A stretch of 64,000 nt of DNA, from contig CAJUPS010000010.1 in NCBI GenBank assembly GCA_910588045.1, positions 4,372-68,371 on the forward strand, in the 5' to 3' direction. The DNA comes from an uncultured Oscillospiraceae bacterium (GTDB taxonomy: Bacteria > Bacillota > Clostridia > Oscillospirales > Oscillospiraceae). The translations under genes were made by a program, and so were the position numbers. This document shows, piece after piece, positions 25,207-33,214 of this stretch. The notes below the pieces were generated by a model. The model saw only the letters and a list, made by a program, of their open reading frames with translations, was not told the origin of the DNA and ran no database searches. Within the stretch, counting starts at the first letter, position 1. The number at the start of each line of letters is the position of its first letter.

Positions 25207-25398
25207 ATGAGTAACTGCACCAACAGCGGCTGCGCCTGCACGCCGAACCGTTCCATTCACTGCACCGTCAATTCCTGCGCCCACCACTGCAAGAACGAGC
25301 AATACTGCGGCCTGGACGCCATCCAGGTGGGCACCCACGAGGCCAACCCCACCATGGACCAGTGCACCGACTGCCAGAGCTTCAAGCTCATGCAGTGA
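25207..25398 (+). CDS. DUF1540 Cys-rich protein
   Basis: 63 residues from the ATG at 25207 after GAGGAGGAAG. It is rich in Cys (nine) with the spacing CTNSGCACTPN, CTVNSCAHHC, YCGLD and CTDCQSF, which fits the clostridial DUF1540 family of small, probably metal-binding proteins of unknown function. The longer frame upstream is antisense to the molybdopterin-binding gene. It seems to be a single-gene unit; the AT-rich 140 bp before it must hold its promoter, but I see no clear pair of boxes. Confidence 0.85.
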   Translation: MSNCTNSGCACTPNRSIHCTVNSCAHHCKNEQYCGLDAIQVGTHEANPTMDQCTDCQSFKLMQ

Positions 25399-25455
25399 TC
25401 CCACGCCGGCCTCCGGGTCGGCGCTACATATACGGTACGATGGAGGAGGTCCGGC

Positions 25456-25812
25456 ATGACGGATAAGCGGAAAAATCAGATTGCCGGGGTGGCGGGCGGA
25501 CTGCTCAGCGGCCTGTTCGGCGGCGGCGGCGGGATGGTGCTGCTGCCGCTGCTGGTGAAGTGGAGAAAACTGGAGGGCCGGAAGGCATTTGCCACTTGCG
25601 TGGCGGTGATTTTTCCCATGTGCTGCGTGTCGGCGGGGGTGTACCTGTGGCAGGTGAGACCGGCGCTAACGCTGCTGTGGCCCTATCTGGCGGGCGGCGT
25701 GGCCGGGGGAGTGCTTGGCGGCATGACCTTTGAAAAAGTTCCGGTGCGGATTTTGAAGATCATCTTCGGACTGTTTCTTCTATATGGTGGCGTGAGGTAT
25801 CTGCTATGGTAG
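25456..25812 (+). CDS. TauE/SafE family half-transporter (first of a pair)
   Basis: 118 residues with about four transmembrane helices. The start IAGVAGGLLSGLFGGGGGMV is the glycine-rich motif of the TauE/SafE (DUF81) family, which exports or imports sulfur-containing organic anions. Family members are normally about 250 residues with two such halves in one chain; this is one half. It ends overlapping the next gene by 7 nt, which encodes the other half. The two probably form a heterodimer (inference). Confidence 0.85.
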   Translation: MTDKRKNQIAGVAGGLLSGLFGGGGGMVLLPLLVKWRKLEGRKAFATCVAVIFPMCCVSAGVYLWQVRPALTLLWPYLAGGVAGGVLGGMTFEKVPVRILKIIFGLFLLYGGVRYLLW

Positions 25813-26183
25813 AGTGGATGATCCCCTTTCTGGCGGCACTGGGCACGGGCGCGCTGTCCAGCTGGGGCGTGGGCGGCGGGACGCTGCTGCTGGTGTGCAT
25901 GACGTTGTTCCTGGGGGTGGGGCAGCGGGAGGCACAGGCGATCAATCTTCTGTTCTTCCTGCCGACGGCGGGAATCAGCCTGTTCTTTCACCGGAAGAAC
26001 GGCTTTTTGGACAAACAGACCTGGAGGGAGGCCGCGCCCCTGGGGACGGCGGCGGCACTGGCGGGCGCACTGATCTCCATGGCGGCGGACGTGTCGCTGC
26101 TGCGGAAGCCCTTCGGGGTCTTTCTGCTGTATGGGGGAGCGGCCATGCTCATGAGTGGAATCAAGAAGGGAGACCGCAAGTAG
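25806..26183 (+). CDS. TauE/SafE family half-transporter (second of a pair)
   Basis: 125 residues with about four transmembrane helices and the same glycine motif near the start (LGTGALSSWGVGGGTLL). It overlaps the first half-transporter gene by 7 nt, in a different frame. It carries EAQAINLLFFLPTA, typical of the second repeat of single-chain members. The stop codon sits in the loop of the terminator hairpin. I consider the pair a genuine two-gene version rather than a frameshift, since each half has its own start, and a TauE half alone is a known form in clostridia. Confidence 0.85.
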   Translation: MVEWMIPFLAALGTGALSSWGVGGGTLLLVCMTLFLGVGQREAQAINLLFFLPTAGISLFFHRKNGFLDKQTWREAAPLGTAAALAGALISMAADVSLLRKPFGVFLLYGGAAMLMSGIKKGDRK

Positions 26184-26198
26184 AGCGGTCTCCCTTTT
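26168..26198 (+). terminator. Terminator overlapping the 3' end of the TauE pair
   Basis: GGGAGACCGC-AAGTAGA-GCGGTCTCCC-TTTT. The left arm encodes the last residues and the stop codon is in the loop. Confidence 0.85.
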
Positions 26199-26282
26199 GA
26201 AACAACTGTGTGTTGGGCTCCGCCCAATCCCGGCGGGGCCTTGCCCCCGTGGGCCGCTCTTAGAAATGGGCGGCCCGAAATT

Positions 26283-27302
26283 TTAGGAATTTGACCCGGT
26301 AATCTCCCGGCAGGAGGAGCGCTCGATGAGGGTGGGGGAGAGGATCCGGTGGGAGTAGCCCGCCAGCTCGCTTTGAATCTTGTCCAGCAGGCTGTCCACG
26401 GCCACCGAGGCCAGCATCTTCATGGGTTGCTCAATCGTCGTGAGGTTGATCCTGGGCAGGCTGCTGTAGCGGATGTTGTCGAAGCCCAGCAGGGAGACGT
26501 CCTCCGGGATGCGGACGCCGCTCTCCTCCGCCGCCTGGATCACGCCCAGGGCGTTGGTGTCCGTGGCGGCAAAGATGGCGGTGAAGCGCCGCTCCTGGGC
26601 GAAGAGCTGCTTGGCCAGCTGATAGCCGTACTTGATGGAGGTCAGGGGGAAGGTGTTGTTGCAGTATTGCGGCGTCAGACCCAGCTCCTGGCAGGCGGCG
26701 GCATAGCCCTCGGAACGGAGCTGGTGGGTGGTACTGCCCCGGCGGCGGCCAAAATAGAGGATGTCCCGGTGCCCCAGGCGGTGGAGGTACTCCACCCCCA
26801 TGTATGCGCCCCGGTAGTTGTCCACGGAGACGTAGCTCTCCGGAACTTCCCTGAGATTCTCCCCCACGAATACCGTGGGGAGACGGGAGAGGTAGGGCCG
26901 CAGCTTCTCATAGCTCTCCGGCCCGGAGGGCACCAGGATAACGCCGTCCACCTGACGACCGATCATCAGCTCGAAGAGCTCCTTCTCCTGCTCCAGGTCC
27001 CGGGAGGAGTTGCACAGAATGATGTTGTATCCCCGGGCCCGGGACTGCCGGTCGATATGGTAGGCCAGCTCGGACATGAAGGGATTGTTCACCCCCGTCA
27101 GGATCAGGCCCAGCAGTTTGGTGCTCTTCATCACCATGGCCCGGGCCACCGTGTTGGCGGTGTAGTTCATCTCCTTGCACACCTGGAGGATGCGTTCCCG
27201 GGTGTCCACGCTGATTTCCGGACTGCCGGACAGGGCGCGGGAGACGGTGGAGTAGGATACACCGGCGGCTTTCGCTACATCTTTGATAGTCACATTTTTC
27301 AT
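26283..27302 (-). CDS. LacI-family transcriptional regulator
   Basis: 339 residues. The N-terminal helix-turn-helix (TIKDVAKAAGVSYSTVSRAL) and hinge (NTVARAMVMKST) are typical of the LacI/GalR family, followed by a type I periplasmic-binding effector domain (LGLILTGVNNPFMSELAY onwards). It should bind a palindrome with a central CG and respond to a sugar or nucleoside. It is divergent from the four-HAD/iPGM operon, whose promoter is followed by AAACGTTT, so that operon is its likely target (inference). No sugar transporter is nearby. Confidence 0.93.
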   Translation of the reverse strand: MKNVTIKDVAKAAGVSYSTVSRALSGSPEISVDTRERILQVCKEMNYTANTVARAMVMKSTKLLGLILTGVNNPFMSELAYHIDRQSRARGYNIILCNSSRDLEQEKELFELMIGRQVDGVILVPSGPESYEKLRPYLSRLPTVFVGENLREVPESYVSVDNYRGAYMGVEYLHRLGHRDILYFGRRRGSTTHQLRSEGYAAACQELGLTPQYCNNTFPLTSIKYGYQLAKQLFAQERRFTAIFAATDTNALGVIQAAEESGVRIPEDVSLLGFDNIRYSSLPRINLTTIEQPMKMLASVAVDSLLDKIQSELAGYSHRILSPTLIERSSCREITGSNS

Positions 27303-27609
27303 AAGCCATCCTCCAGTACGGAAATATTCCGAATTGCTTTTCGCAAATTCATTGTAAAGCCTGCCGCACAGAATTGCAAGAGGGTTCCACGAGTTTTTTT
27401 GTATTTTTTGTATCTATGCACAATTTTCTGCGGAGGATATTCGTCAAACAGACGATAAATTTTGGGAATCCTCGGAAAGTGCGCAATCTCCCGGGAAAAT
27501 TTCCGGGAAAGTTTCACAGAGGGGCGGAAAGATTGCCGGAGGCGGCGGGAAATTTCTGCATCGCGTCAGTAAATCAGGGGAAATGGGGTGAAATGCCGTG
27601 GAAAGCCTG

Positions 27610-27638
27610 TTGACAAATACGGAGAAATGAGATACAAT
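27610..27638 (+). promoter_or_regulatory. Promoter of the HAD/iPGM operon
   Basis: TTGACA (27610-27615), a 17-bp spacer, then TACAAT (27633-27638): a near-perfect sigma-A promoter 67 nt upstream of the first HAD start. Confidence 0.85.
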
Positions 27639-27654
27639 CTTTCCAGCTAAAGGA

Positions 27655-27668
27655 CGGAAACGTTTGAA
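27655..27668. promoter_or_regulatory. Candidate LacI-type operator
   Basis: CGGAAACGTTTGAA, with an AAACGTTT core centred on CG as in LacI/GalR/CcpA sites. It begins 17 nt after the -10 box, a blocking position for a repressor. A CcpA (cre) site is the alternative reading. Confidence 0.55.
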
Positions 27669-27704
27669 GAAAAGAGAGCGTCCGATAGGAGGAGGCGAGG
27701 AGAG

Positions 27705-28463
27705 ATGATCCGGGGCGTCCTGTTTGATCTGGGCGGCACCCTGCATACCGCCAGCTCGCCGGAGGGGCGGGATGTGTGGTTTGCCCAACGGCTGCTGGAG
27801 CGGCTGGGGGACTACGGCATCCGGCTGGATGTCCGGCCGGAGGAGCTGGCGGCCCGACTCCATGAGAACGGGGAGGCGTATAAAAGACAGTCCGAGAAGG
27901 ACCTGCGGGAATTGCCCGCGGCGGAGATCTGGAGGGACTGGTATCTGCGGGACTGGGCGATTGAGCGGGAGAAGCTGGAGCCCATCGCGGAGGAGCTCAG
28001 TTTCCTCTATGATTACGAGCGGGTGAAGGTCATCCGGCGGCCATACATAAGGGAGACCCTGGACGCCCTGCGGGAGCAGGGGCTGAAGCTGGGGCTCATC
28101 AGCAATATCATTTCTCTGTCCGTTGCGCCTCACTTCCTGGAGGAGTACGGGGTGCGGGAGTACATGGACTGCATCGTGCTGTCCAGCGCAACGGGCATCC
28201 GAAAGCCATCGGCGGAGATTTTCCGGGTGGCGGAGCGGGAGCTGGACCTGCGCCCGTCAGAGCTGGCCTATGTGGGCGACACGCTGTCCCGGGACGTGAG
28301 GGGCACAAGGAACGCGGGCTGGAAATTGATGATCCAGATCAAAAACGGCGGCGCGGCCAAGCGGGATAAGGGCCTGGAGAACGCCGGGCTGGCGCCCGAC
28401 TACCTGATTGACGGCCTGGAGGAGATCCCGGCGATTATTCGCAGAGAGAATGCGAAACCATGA
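27705..28463 (+). CDS. HAD-family hydrolase, paralogue 1 of 4
   Basis: 252 residues. HAD superfamily with a helical cap. Motif I is FDLGGTL: the nucleophile Asp8 is present, but the second Asp (general acid/base of DxD phosphatases) is Gly. Motif II Ser is in GLISNI, motif III Lys in IRKPS and motif IV acids in YVGDTLSRD. The DxG form is known in some HAD subgroups, so it may hydrolyse slowly, use another acid or act on other substrates. It is the first gene of the operon, after AGGAGGAGG. It is the most diverged of the four. Confidence 0.88.
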   Translation: MIRGVLFDLGGTLHTASSPEGRDVWFAQRLLERLGDYGIRLDVRPEELAARLHENGEAYKRQSEKDLRELPAAEIWRDWYLRDWAIEREKLEPIAEELSFLYDYERVKVIRRPYIRETLDALREQGLKLGLISNIISLSVAPHFLEEYGVREYMDCIVLSSATGIRKPSAEIFRVAERELDLRPSELAYVGDTLSRDVRGTRNAGWKLMIQIKNGGAAKRDKGLENAGLAPDYLIDGLEEIPAIIRRENAKP

Positions 28464-28490
28464 TAATAAGGACGCGTAGGAGGAGAAGCG

Positions 28491-29225
28491 ATGATGAACC
28501 GCAGTATTGATACCATTTTCTTTGATGTGGGTGCTACGTTGCGCTACGTGGTGGAGGATGAGGCCTTCTCCGCTGCGGCGGACAAGGCCCTGATGGAGCT
28601 GGTGGGGGCGGAGGAACCCCACGACGTGTTTTTTGAGAAGCTGACGAAGAACTGGAAAGCCTACCGGAAGTGGGCCAAGGATTCCCTGCTGGACGTGTCC
28701 GAGATGGAGCTGTGGCTGCAATACCTGCTGCCGGACTACCCGGCGGAGCGCATCGCGCCCAATGCGGCCCGGCTGACCCGGCTGTGGCGGGACCACGACG
28801 GACGGCGGGTCCCCCACGACGGGGTGAAGGAGACGCTGATCGAGCTCAAGCGCCGGGGCTACAAGCTGGGCATCATCGCCAACACCATCACGGAGACGGA
28901 GATCCCCGACTGGATGTGCCATGACAACGTGGCGGACTGCTTCAAGACGGTGATTTTGTCCTCCAAGGTGCGGCTGCGGAAGCCGGACCCGGCGATCTAC
29001 CTGCTGGCCGCCCGGTGCGTCGGCTCTGCGCCGGAGAACTGCGCTTACGTGGGCGATAACCCGGTGCGCGATGTGGAGGGGGCAGTGGATGCCGGTTACG
29101 GCAGCATGGTCCTCTTTGAGGATGCCGGGACTGCCGACCGGGAGGGCAAAGCGCCCACGGTCATGCCGGATTACCGGATCAAGTCGATCCCGGAGCTGCT
29201 GGACCTGTTCCAGCCCAGGAGCTGA
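28491..29225 (+). CDS. HAD-family protein, paralogue 2 of 4, degenerate active site
   Basis: 244 residues; start at the ATG at 28491 (a second ATG follows at once) after AGGAGGAG. Motif I is FFDVGATL: nucleophile Asp12 is kept, but the second Asp is Gly and the next Gly is Ala. Motif II reads GIIANT, so the phosphate-binding Ser/Thr is Ala. Motif III Lys (LRKPDP) and motif IV (YVGDNPVRD) remain. Two catalytic positions differ, so it may be a weak or non-catalytic member of the set (inference). It shares the segment TEIPDW with paralogue 3. Confidence 0.85.
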   Translation: MMNRSIDTIFFDVGATLRYVVEDEAFSAAADKALMELVGAEEPHDVFFEKLTKNWKAYRKWAKDSLLDVSEMELWLQYLLPDYPAERIAPNAARLTRLWRDHDGRRVPHDGVKETLIELKRRGYKLGIIANTITETEIPDWMCHDNVADCFKTVILSSKVRLRKPDPAIYLLAARCVGSAPENCAYVGDNPVRDVEGAVDAGYGSMVLFEDAGTADREGKAPTVMPDYRIKSIPELLDLFQPRS

Positions 29226-29229
29226 GGCC

Positions 29230-29952
29230 ATGAAGAAGATCAGGGGCGTATTTTTCGATCTGGGCGGGACGCTGCGCATCTGCGACGAGGCGCCCGAGCA
29301 CCAGGAGAGGGCCAAGGCCCGCATGGCGGAGCTGGCGGGCAGGACGGACGTACAGGACTTCATCGACATGGTGGAGGAGCGGTACGCCCCCTACCGGGAC
29401 TGGGCTCTGACGGAGAACAAGGAGGCCGGGGATTTCGAGCTGTGGAACCGGTGGCTGCTCCCGGAGATGGAGGAGGAGCGTCTTGCCGCGGTGTGCCACG
29501 AGCTGACGTACCAGTACCGGCAGGTGAAGGGCAAGCGGCGTGTGGTAGACGGCGGCTTGCAGGTGATCCGGGGCCTCCATGAGCGGGGCTACCGGCTGGG
29601 CATCATCTCCAACCTCATCGGGGAGAACGAGATTCCCGACTGGCTCAGGGAGGACGGCCTTGCCCAATACTTTGACGCGGCGGTCCTCTCCTCCGTGTGC
29701 CACATCCGCAAGCCGGACCCGCAGATCTACCACATGGGCTGTCAGGAGCTGGGCCTGGCGCCCGAGGAGTGCGTCAGCGTGGCCGACAACCTGGGCCGGG
29801 ACATCACCGGGGCCAAGGCGGCGGGCATCGGGGCCAATATCCTGTTCATCTCCCCCGAAAAGCTGGCGAAGAAGACCATCACCGAGGAAAACCGGCCGGA
29901 CTACATTGTCCATCAGTTTCCGGAAATTCTGAACCTTCCCATTTTGCAGTGA
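29230..29952 (+). CDS. HAD-family hydrolase, paralogue 3 of 4
   Basis: 240 residues from the ATG at 29230, 4 nt after the previous stop; AGGAG of its ribosome site lies in the end of the upstream gene. Motif I FFDLGGTL (Asp10; second Asp is Gly), motif II GIISNL, motif III IRKPDP and motif IV SVADNLGRD, where the usual Gly-Asp is Ala-Asp. The cap carries YAPYRDWALT and LWNRWLLPE, which recur in paralogue 4 (YDKYREWALT, LWTRWLAYD), so the two come from a recent duplication. Probable small-molecule phosphatase; substrate unknown. Confidence 0.88.
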   Translation: MKKIRGVFFDLGGTLRICDEAPEHQERAKARMAELAGRTDVQDFIDMVEERYAPYRDWALTENKEAGDFELWNRWLLPEMEEERLAAVCHELTYQYRQVKGKRRVVDGGLQVIRGLHERGYRLGIISNLIGENEIPDWLREDGLAQYFDAAVLSSVCHIRKPDPQIYHMGCQELGLAPEECVSVADNLGRDITGAKAAGIGANILFISPEKLAKKTITEENRPDYIVHQFPEILNLPILQ

Positions 29953-29973
29953 CAGGAAAGGGGTTGGGACGAT

Positions 29974-30699
29974 ATGCAGATCGACACCATTTTTGTGGAC
30001 CTGGGGGACACCTTCCGGGTGATCCGGAAGGACGAGGCGTACCAGCGGGAGGCCAAGGAGACCATCACCCGGCTGCTGGGCGTGGACCGGGACCCCATCG
30101 AATTTTACCAGAACGTCATCGAGCCCCGGTATGACAAGTACCGGGAGTGGGCGCTGACCTTCTACTGCGAGGCCCCGGTGAAGGAGCTGTGGACCCGGTG
30201 GCTGGCCTACGACTTCCCCCGGGAGCGGGTGGAGGCCGCGGCAGCGGAGATGACCTACGCCTACCGCAAGACCAAGGGGGAGCGGGTGGTCACCGATGGC
30301 GGCATCGAGACCATCAAGGAGCTGTACGCCAGGGGGTACACCCTGGGCATCGTCAGCGACCTGGTGGGCACCGAGGAGGTGGACGAGTGGCTGGACCGCG
30401 ACGGGCTGCGGCCCTACTTCAGGACGGTGCAGCAGTCCTCCGTCTGCCTCATCCGCAAGCCCCATCCGGCGATCTACTATTACGCGCTGGAGGAGTGCGG
30501 GTCCGACGCCAAGCGGACCTGCTATGTGGGCGACAACCTGGCCCGGGACATCGTGGGAGCCAAGGCCGCGGGCCTGGGCATGACCATCGGGGTGCAGTAC
30601 CCCGGGAAGAAGCCCCAGGAAGTCACAGAGGAAAACAGACCGGATCGGTTTATCAGCCATTTTGCCCAGCTGCTGGATATTTTCCCGCCGCTGAAATAA
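29974..30699 (+). CDS. HAD-family hydrolase, paralogue 4 of 4
   Basis: 241 residues from the ATG at 29974 after AGGAAAGGGG. Motif I is FVDLGDTF: the Asp9 nucleophile is present, Gly replaces the second Asp, and an Asp appears one place later. Motif II is GIVSDL, motif III IRKPHP and motif IV YVGDNLARD. It is nearest to paralogue 3. It is 13 nt upstream of the permuted phosphoglycerate mutase, so both are probably made together; a link to phospho-sugar or glycerate phosphate metabolism is suggested by context only. Confidence 0.88.
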   Translation: MQIDTIFVDLGDTFRVIRKDEAYQREAKETITRLLGVDRDPIEFYQNVIEPRYDKYREWALTFYCEAPVKELWTRWLAYDFPRERVEAAAAEMTYAYRKTKGERVVTDGGIETIKELYARGYTLGIVSDLVGTEEVDEWLDRDGLRPYFRTVQQSSVCLIRKPHPAIYYYALEECGSDAKRTCYVGDNLARDIVGAKAAGLGMTIGVQYPGKKPQEVTEENRPDRFISHFAQLLDIFPPLK

Positions 30700-30712
30700 A
30701 GGAGGCCGTGTT

Positions 30713-32278
30713 ATGAGTGAACAGAACCGGGGCGGCGAGGCCCTGGCCAGGGCCGTAGAGGCCGCTTATGAAGCCGGACAGACCGACTACTATCTGGAGC
30801 CCATGGCTCTGGTGGATGAGAACGGGGCGCCTGTCGGCAAGATCAAGGACGGGGACCAGGTGGTCTTCTGCTGCCGGAGAGGGGAGCGGGAGATCGAGCT
30901 GACCGACGCCTTTGTAGATCCCGCCTTTCCCCACTTTGCGCGGGACTATATGAAGGACCTCAGCTTTGTCATTATGACCATGTACCATGAGAAATTCAAG
31001 GATCTGCCCATTGCTTTCGCGCCGGAGAAGGTGGTGAAGCCCCTGGCCCAGGTGGTCTCTGAGGCGGGGATGCGGCAATTCCACTGCGCGGAGTCGGAGA
31101 AGTACGCCCACGTGACCTTCTTCTTCAACGGCGGAGAGAACCAGCCCTTCCCCGGCGAGGACGACCTGCGGGTTCCCTCCCCCAAGGGCATCCCCTTCGA
31201 CCAGAAGCCGGAGCTGAGCCTGCCGGAGGTGGCGGAGAAGGTGAAGGGGGCCGTGGACAGCGGCTATGAATTTATTCTCACCAACTTTGCCAACGGCGAC
31301 GTCATCGGCCACACCTCCAATACGGAGGCGAAGCTCTCCGCCGCCGCCACCGTCAGCGACTATGTGGGCATGGTGGCGGAGTACGCCAAGGCCCACGGTT
31401 ATGTGGTGGCCGTGACGGCCGACCACGGCAATATTGAGACACTATATAATAAAGAGGGTAAGCCCCACGTGGCGCACACCACGAATCTGGTGCCGTTCAT
31501 CGTTCTGGACCCCCGGGGGCGGGAGATCACCCTGCGGGATGGGCGTCTGGGGGACGTGGCCCCTACGGTGCTGAGCGTGCTGGGACTGGAGAAGCCGGAG
31601 GAGATGACCGGCGCGTCCCTCATTGAGACGGCGGGCTTCACCAATCCCAAAATGATGCTCATCATCCTTGACGGCTGGGGCTACGGCACCGCCGACGACA
31701 AGGACGCCATCTTCTCCGCCGATACGCCCGCGTGGGATGCCCTGCTGGAGAAGTACCCCAACAGCAAGCTCCGCGCCTCCGGGGAGGACGTGGGTCTCCA
31801 GGCGGGGAAGCCCGGCAACTCCGAGGCGGGACACTCCAACCTGGGCGCGGGCCGCGTGGTGGCGCAGGACGATGTGCGGATGGATTCCGCCATCCGGGAC
31901 GGGTCCTTCAAGACGAATCCCGTCTTTTTGCAGGCCATCGCCAACGCACGGGAGAACCATAGACCTCTGCACCTTCTGAGCTATCTCACGGAGAAGTCCA
32001 GCCATGGGTGCATTGACTATCCCCTCATGCTGGTGGAGATGGCGGAGGGCGTGGAGGAGATCGACCTCCACATCATCTTCGACGGGCGCAGCACCGAGCC
32101 GGGCTCCGCTCCCGCCATGCTGCGGGCGCTGGAGGAGAAGCTGGAGAAGCTGGGCCGGGGGCGTATTGTGGACGGCGTGGGCCGGGGGATCGCCCTGGAC
32201 CGGGACGGCAACTACGCCAAGATTCAGAAGGCTTATGAATGTATGACGCTGGGCAGGGGGACCCAGTATACCCTGTGA
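30713..32278 (+). CDS. gpmI: Cofactor-independent phosphoglycerate mutase, circularly permuted
   Basis: 521 residues, the usual iPGM length, but the two parts are swapped. Residues about 10-305 match the C-terminal 60% of normal GpmI (from DSY..GI..EFV to EMTG.SLI); after a 10-residue linker, residues 314-521 match the normal N-terminus (MMLIILDGWGYG) up to the GEGPTY-like GRGTQYTL, where the permuted protein stops. All seven metal ligands can be matched: Asp196, His200 and His255; and Asp320, Ser370 (phosphoryl acceptor, GNSEAGH), Asp237 and His238. Lys130 (SEKYAHVTFF) and two Arg of the NFRPDR segment (now CRRGER) are kept; the DGRD loop reads DGRS. The phosphatase domain thus becomes continuous and the transferase domain is split. 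It should interconvert 2- and 3-phosphoglycerate, although a different substrate is possible. AAGGAGG precedes the ATG. Confidence 0.92.
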   Translation: MSEQNRGGEALARAVEAAYEAGQTDYYLEPMALVDENGAPVGKIKDGDQVVFCCRRGEREIELTDAFVDPAFPHFARDYMKDLSFVIMTMYHEKFKDLPIAFAPEKVVKPLAQVVSEAGMRQFHCAESEKYAHVTFFFNGGENQPFPGEDDLRVPSPKGIPFDQKPELSLPEVAEKVKGAVDSGYEFILTNFANGDVIGHTSNTEAKLSAAATVSDYVGMVAEYAKAHGYVVAVTADHGNIETLYNKEGKPHVAHTTNLVPFIVLDPRGREITLRDGRLGDVAPTVLSVLGLEKPEEMTGASLIETAGFTNPKMMLIILDGWGYGTADDKDAIFSADTPAWDALLEKYPNSKLRASGEDVGLQAGKPGNSEAGHSNLGAGRVVAQDDVRMDSAIRDGSFKTNPVFLQAIANARENHRPLHLLSYLTEKSSHGCIDYPLMLVEMAEGVEEIDLHIIFDGRSTEPGSAPAMLRALEEKLEKLGRGRIVDGVGRGIALDRDGNYAKIQKAYECMTLGRGTQYTL

Positions 32279-32315
32279 CGGCCCCTGCGATTGACCTTTG
32301 GGAGGTAAAGTAACC

Positions 32316-33044
32316 ATGGCAACAACACCTGTAGCGGTAGTGGACGTATCCGGGCTGGCCCTGGGGCCCCTGGACATTGGCCTGCGGATGATGCTGGCCA
32401 TGCTCATCGGCGCGGTCATTGGCACGGAGCGGGAGTATACCCACCGCCCTGCCGGTATGCGCACCCATATGCTGGTGGCCCTGGGGGCCTGCGCAGTCAT
32501 GACCACCAGCCAGCTGATCTTCTGGCAGTATCGCCCCTATGGCGCGACCCCGGACCCCGCCCGCTTAAGTGCGCAGGTTATCACCGGACTGGGCTTTTTA
32601 GGCGCGGGCACGATTATGCGGGAGGGCCCCAGCGTAAAGGGGCTTACCACCGCGGCCAGTATCTGGGCCACGGGCTGCCTGGGGGTTGCTGTGGGCGGAG
32701 GCTACTACATGGTGGCAGTCGTGGGAGGCGTGTGCATCATGGTTACCCTGATCGTCTTTGAGTGGCTGCAAAAGAAGATCCTCCACAACCGGTACTCCCT
32801 GTACATTTTTTCCGTGACCTGCGCCGACGTGGCGGGGACCCTGGAGCTGATCCACGCTCTGGCGGGGGAGGCGGATGCCCTGCTCAACAGCATCCATGTG
32901 GACGAGGTGAAGGCCGGGTTCAAGATCCGTTTCAAAGCAGATTTTGGCGGCCGCCACTCCGATGAGAGGCTCCATAAGTTTATTTCTGACCTCAGTGCAG
33001 ATCCCCATACCAGCTCTGTCACATCCGACAGGAGCAGGATCTAG
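32316..33044 (+). CDS. MgtC/SapB family membrane protein
   Basis: 242 residues from the ATG at 32316 (GGGAGGT 9 nt upstream). The N-terminal 140 residues hold about four to five transmembrane helices and the family motif IGTEREYTHRPAGMRTHMLVALG, with LGAGTIMREG typical of MgtC/SapB. The C-terminal 95 residues form a soluble ACT-like domain. MgtC proteins are linked to magnesium homeostasis and ATP-synthase control. It is 37 nt downstream of the iPGM stop and may be the last gene of that operon. Confidence 0.9.
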   Translation: MATTPVAVVDVSGLALGPLDIGLRMMLAMLIGAVIGTEREYTHRPAGMRTHMLVALGACAVMTTSQLIFWQYRPYGATPDPARLSAQVITGLGFLGAGTIMREGPSVKGLTTAASIWATGCLGVAVGGGYYMVAVVGGVCIMVTLIVFEWLQKKILHNRYSLYIFSVTCADVAGTLELIHALAGEADALLNSIHVDEVKAGFKIRFKADFGGRHSDERLHKFISDLSADPHTSSVTSDRSRI

Positions 33045-33061
33045 GGGGACCGCAGGAATTG

Positions 33062-33112
33062 TTTGAACCACTGATTGGGAAGCGTGAAACGCTCCTCCAT
33101 CAGTGGTTCAAA
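33062..33112 (+). other. Long hairpin between mgtC-like gene and hppA
   Basis: TTTGAACCACTGA with TCAGTGGTTCAAA is a perfect 13-bp stem; AGCGT-GAA-ACGCT forms an inner hairpin. A second hairpin (CCTGCATTCCGGCAGG) follows. There is no T-tail after the first, so it may be a leader structure of hppA rather than a terminator. Confidence 0.55.
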
Positions 33113-33214
33113 ACTCCAAGGGCCTGCATTCCGGCAGGCTGAAAGGATCTGACTTCCAGGTGCGCAACTGGGAGTGACGATAGATCAAATTATCAGAGAA
33201 AAGGAGAAAAGACT

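Larger units (their letters stand above)
27303..27704. other. 402-bp divergent intergenic region between lacI-type gene and HAD operon
   Basis: No gene is supported here. Several near-palindromes of a GGAAA-NN-TTTCC kind are present: 27316-27328 (CGGAAATATTCCG, perfect), 27493-27505, 27505-27517 and about 27547-27556, besides the CG-centred site at 27658. They could be operators for the LacI protein, but the centres vary. The + promoter is at its right end. Confidence 0.5.

Noticed and set aside
31640..31655. Two separate genes (truncated mutase plus a second partial mutase) instead of one permuted gene
   Set aside because: No stop codon separates the parts, no ribosome site precedes the internal ATG pair at 31652, and together they make exactly one complete iPGM with no duplicated segment.
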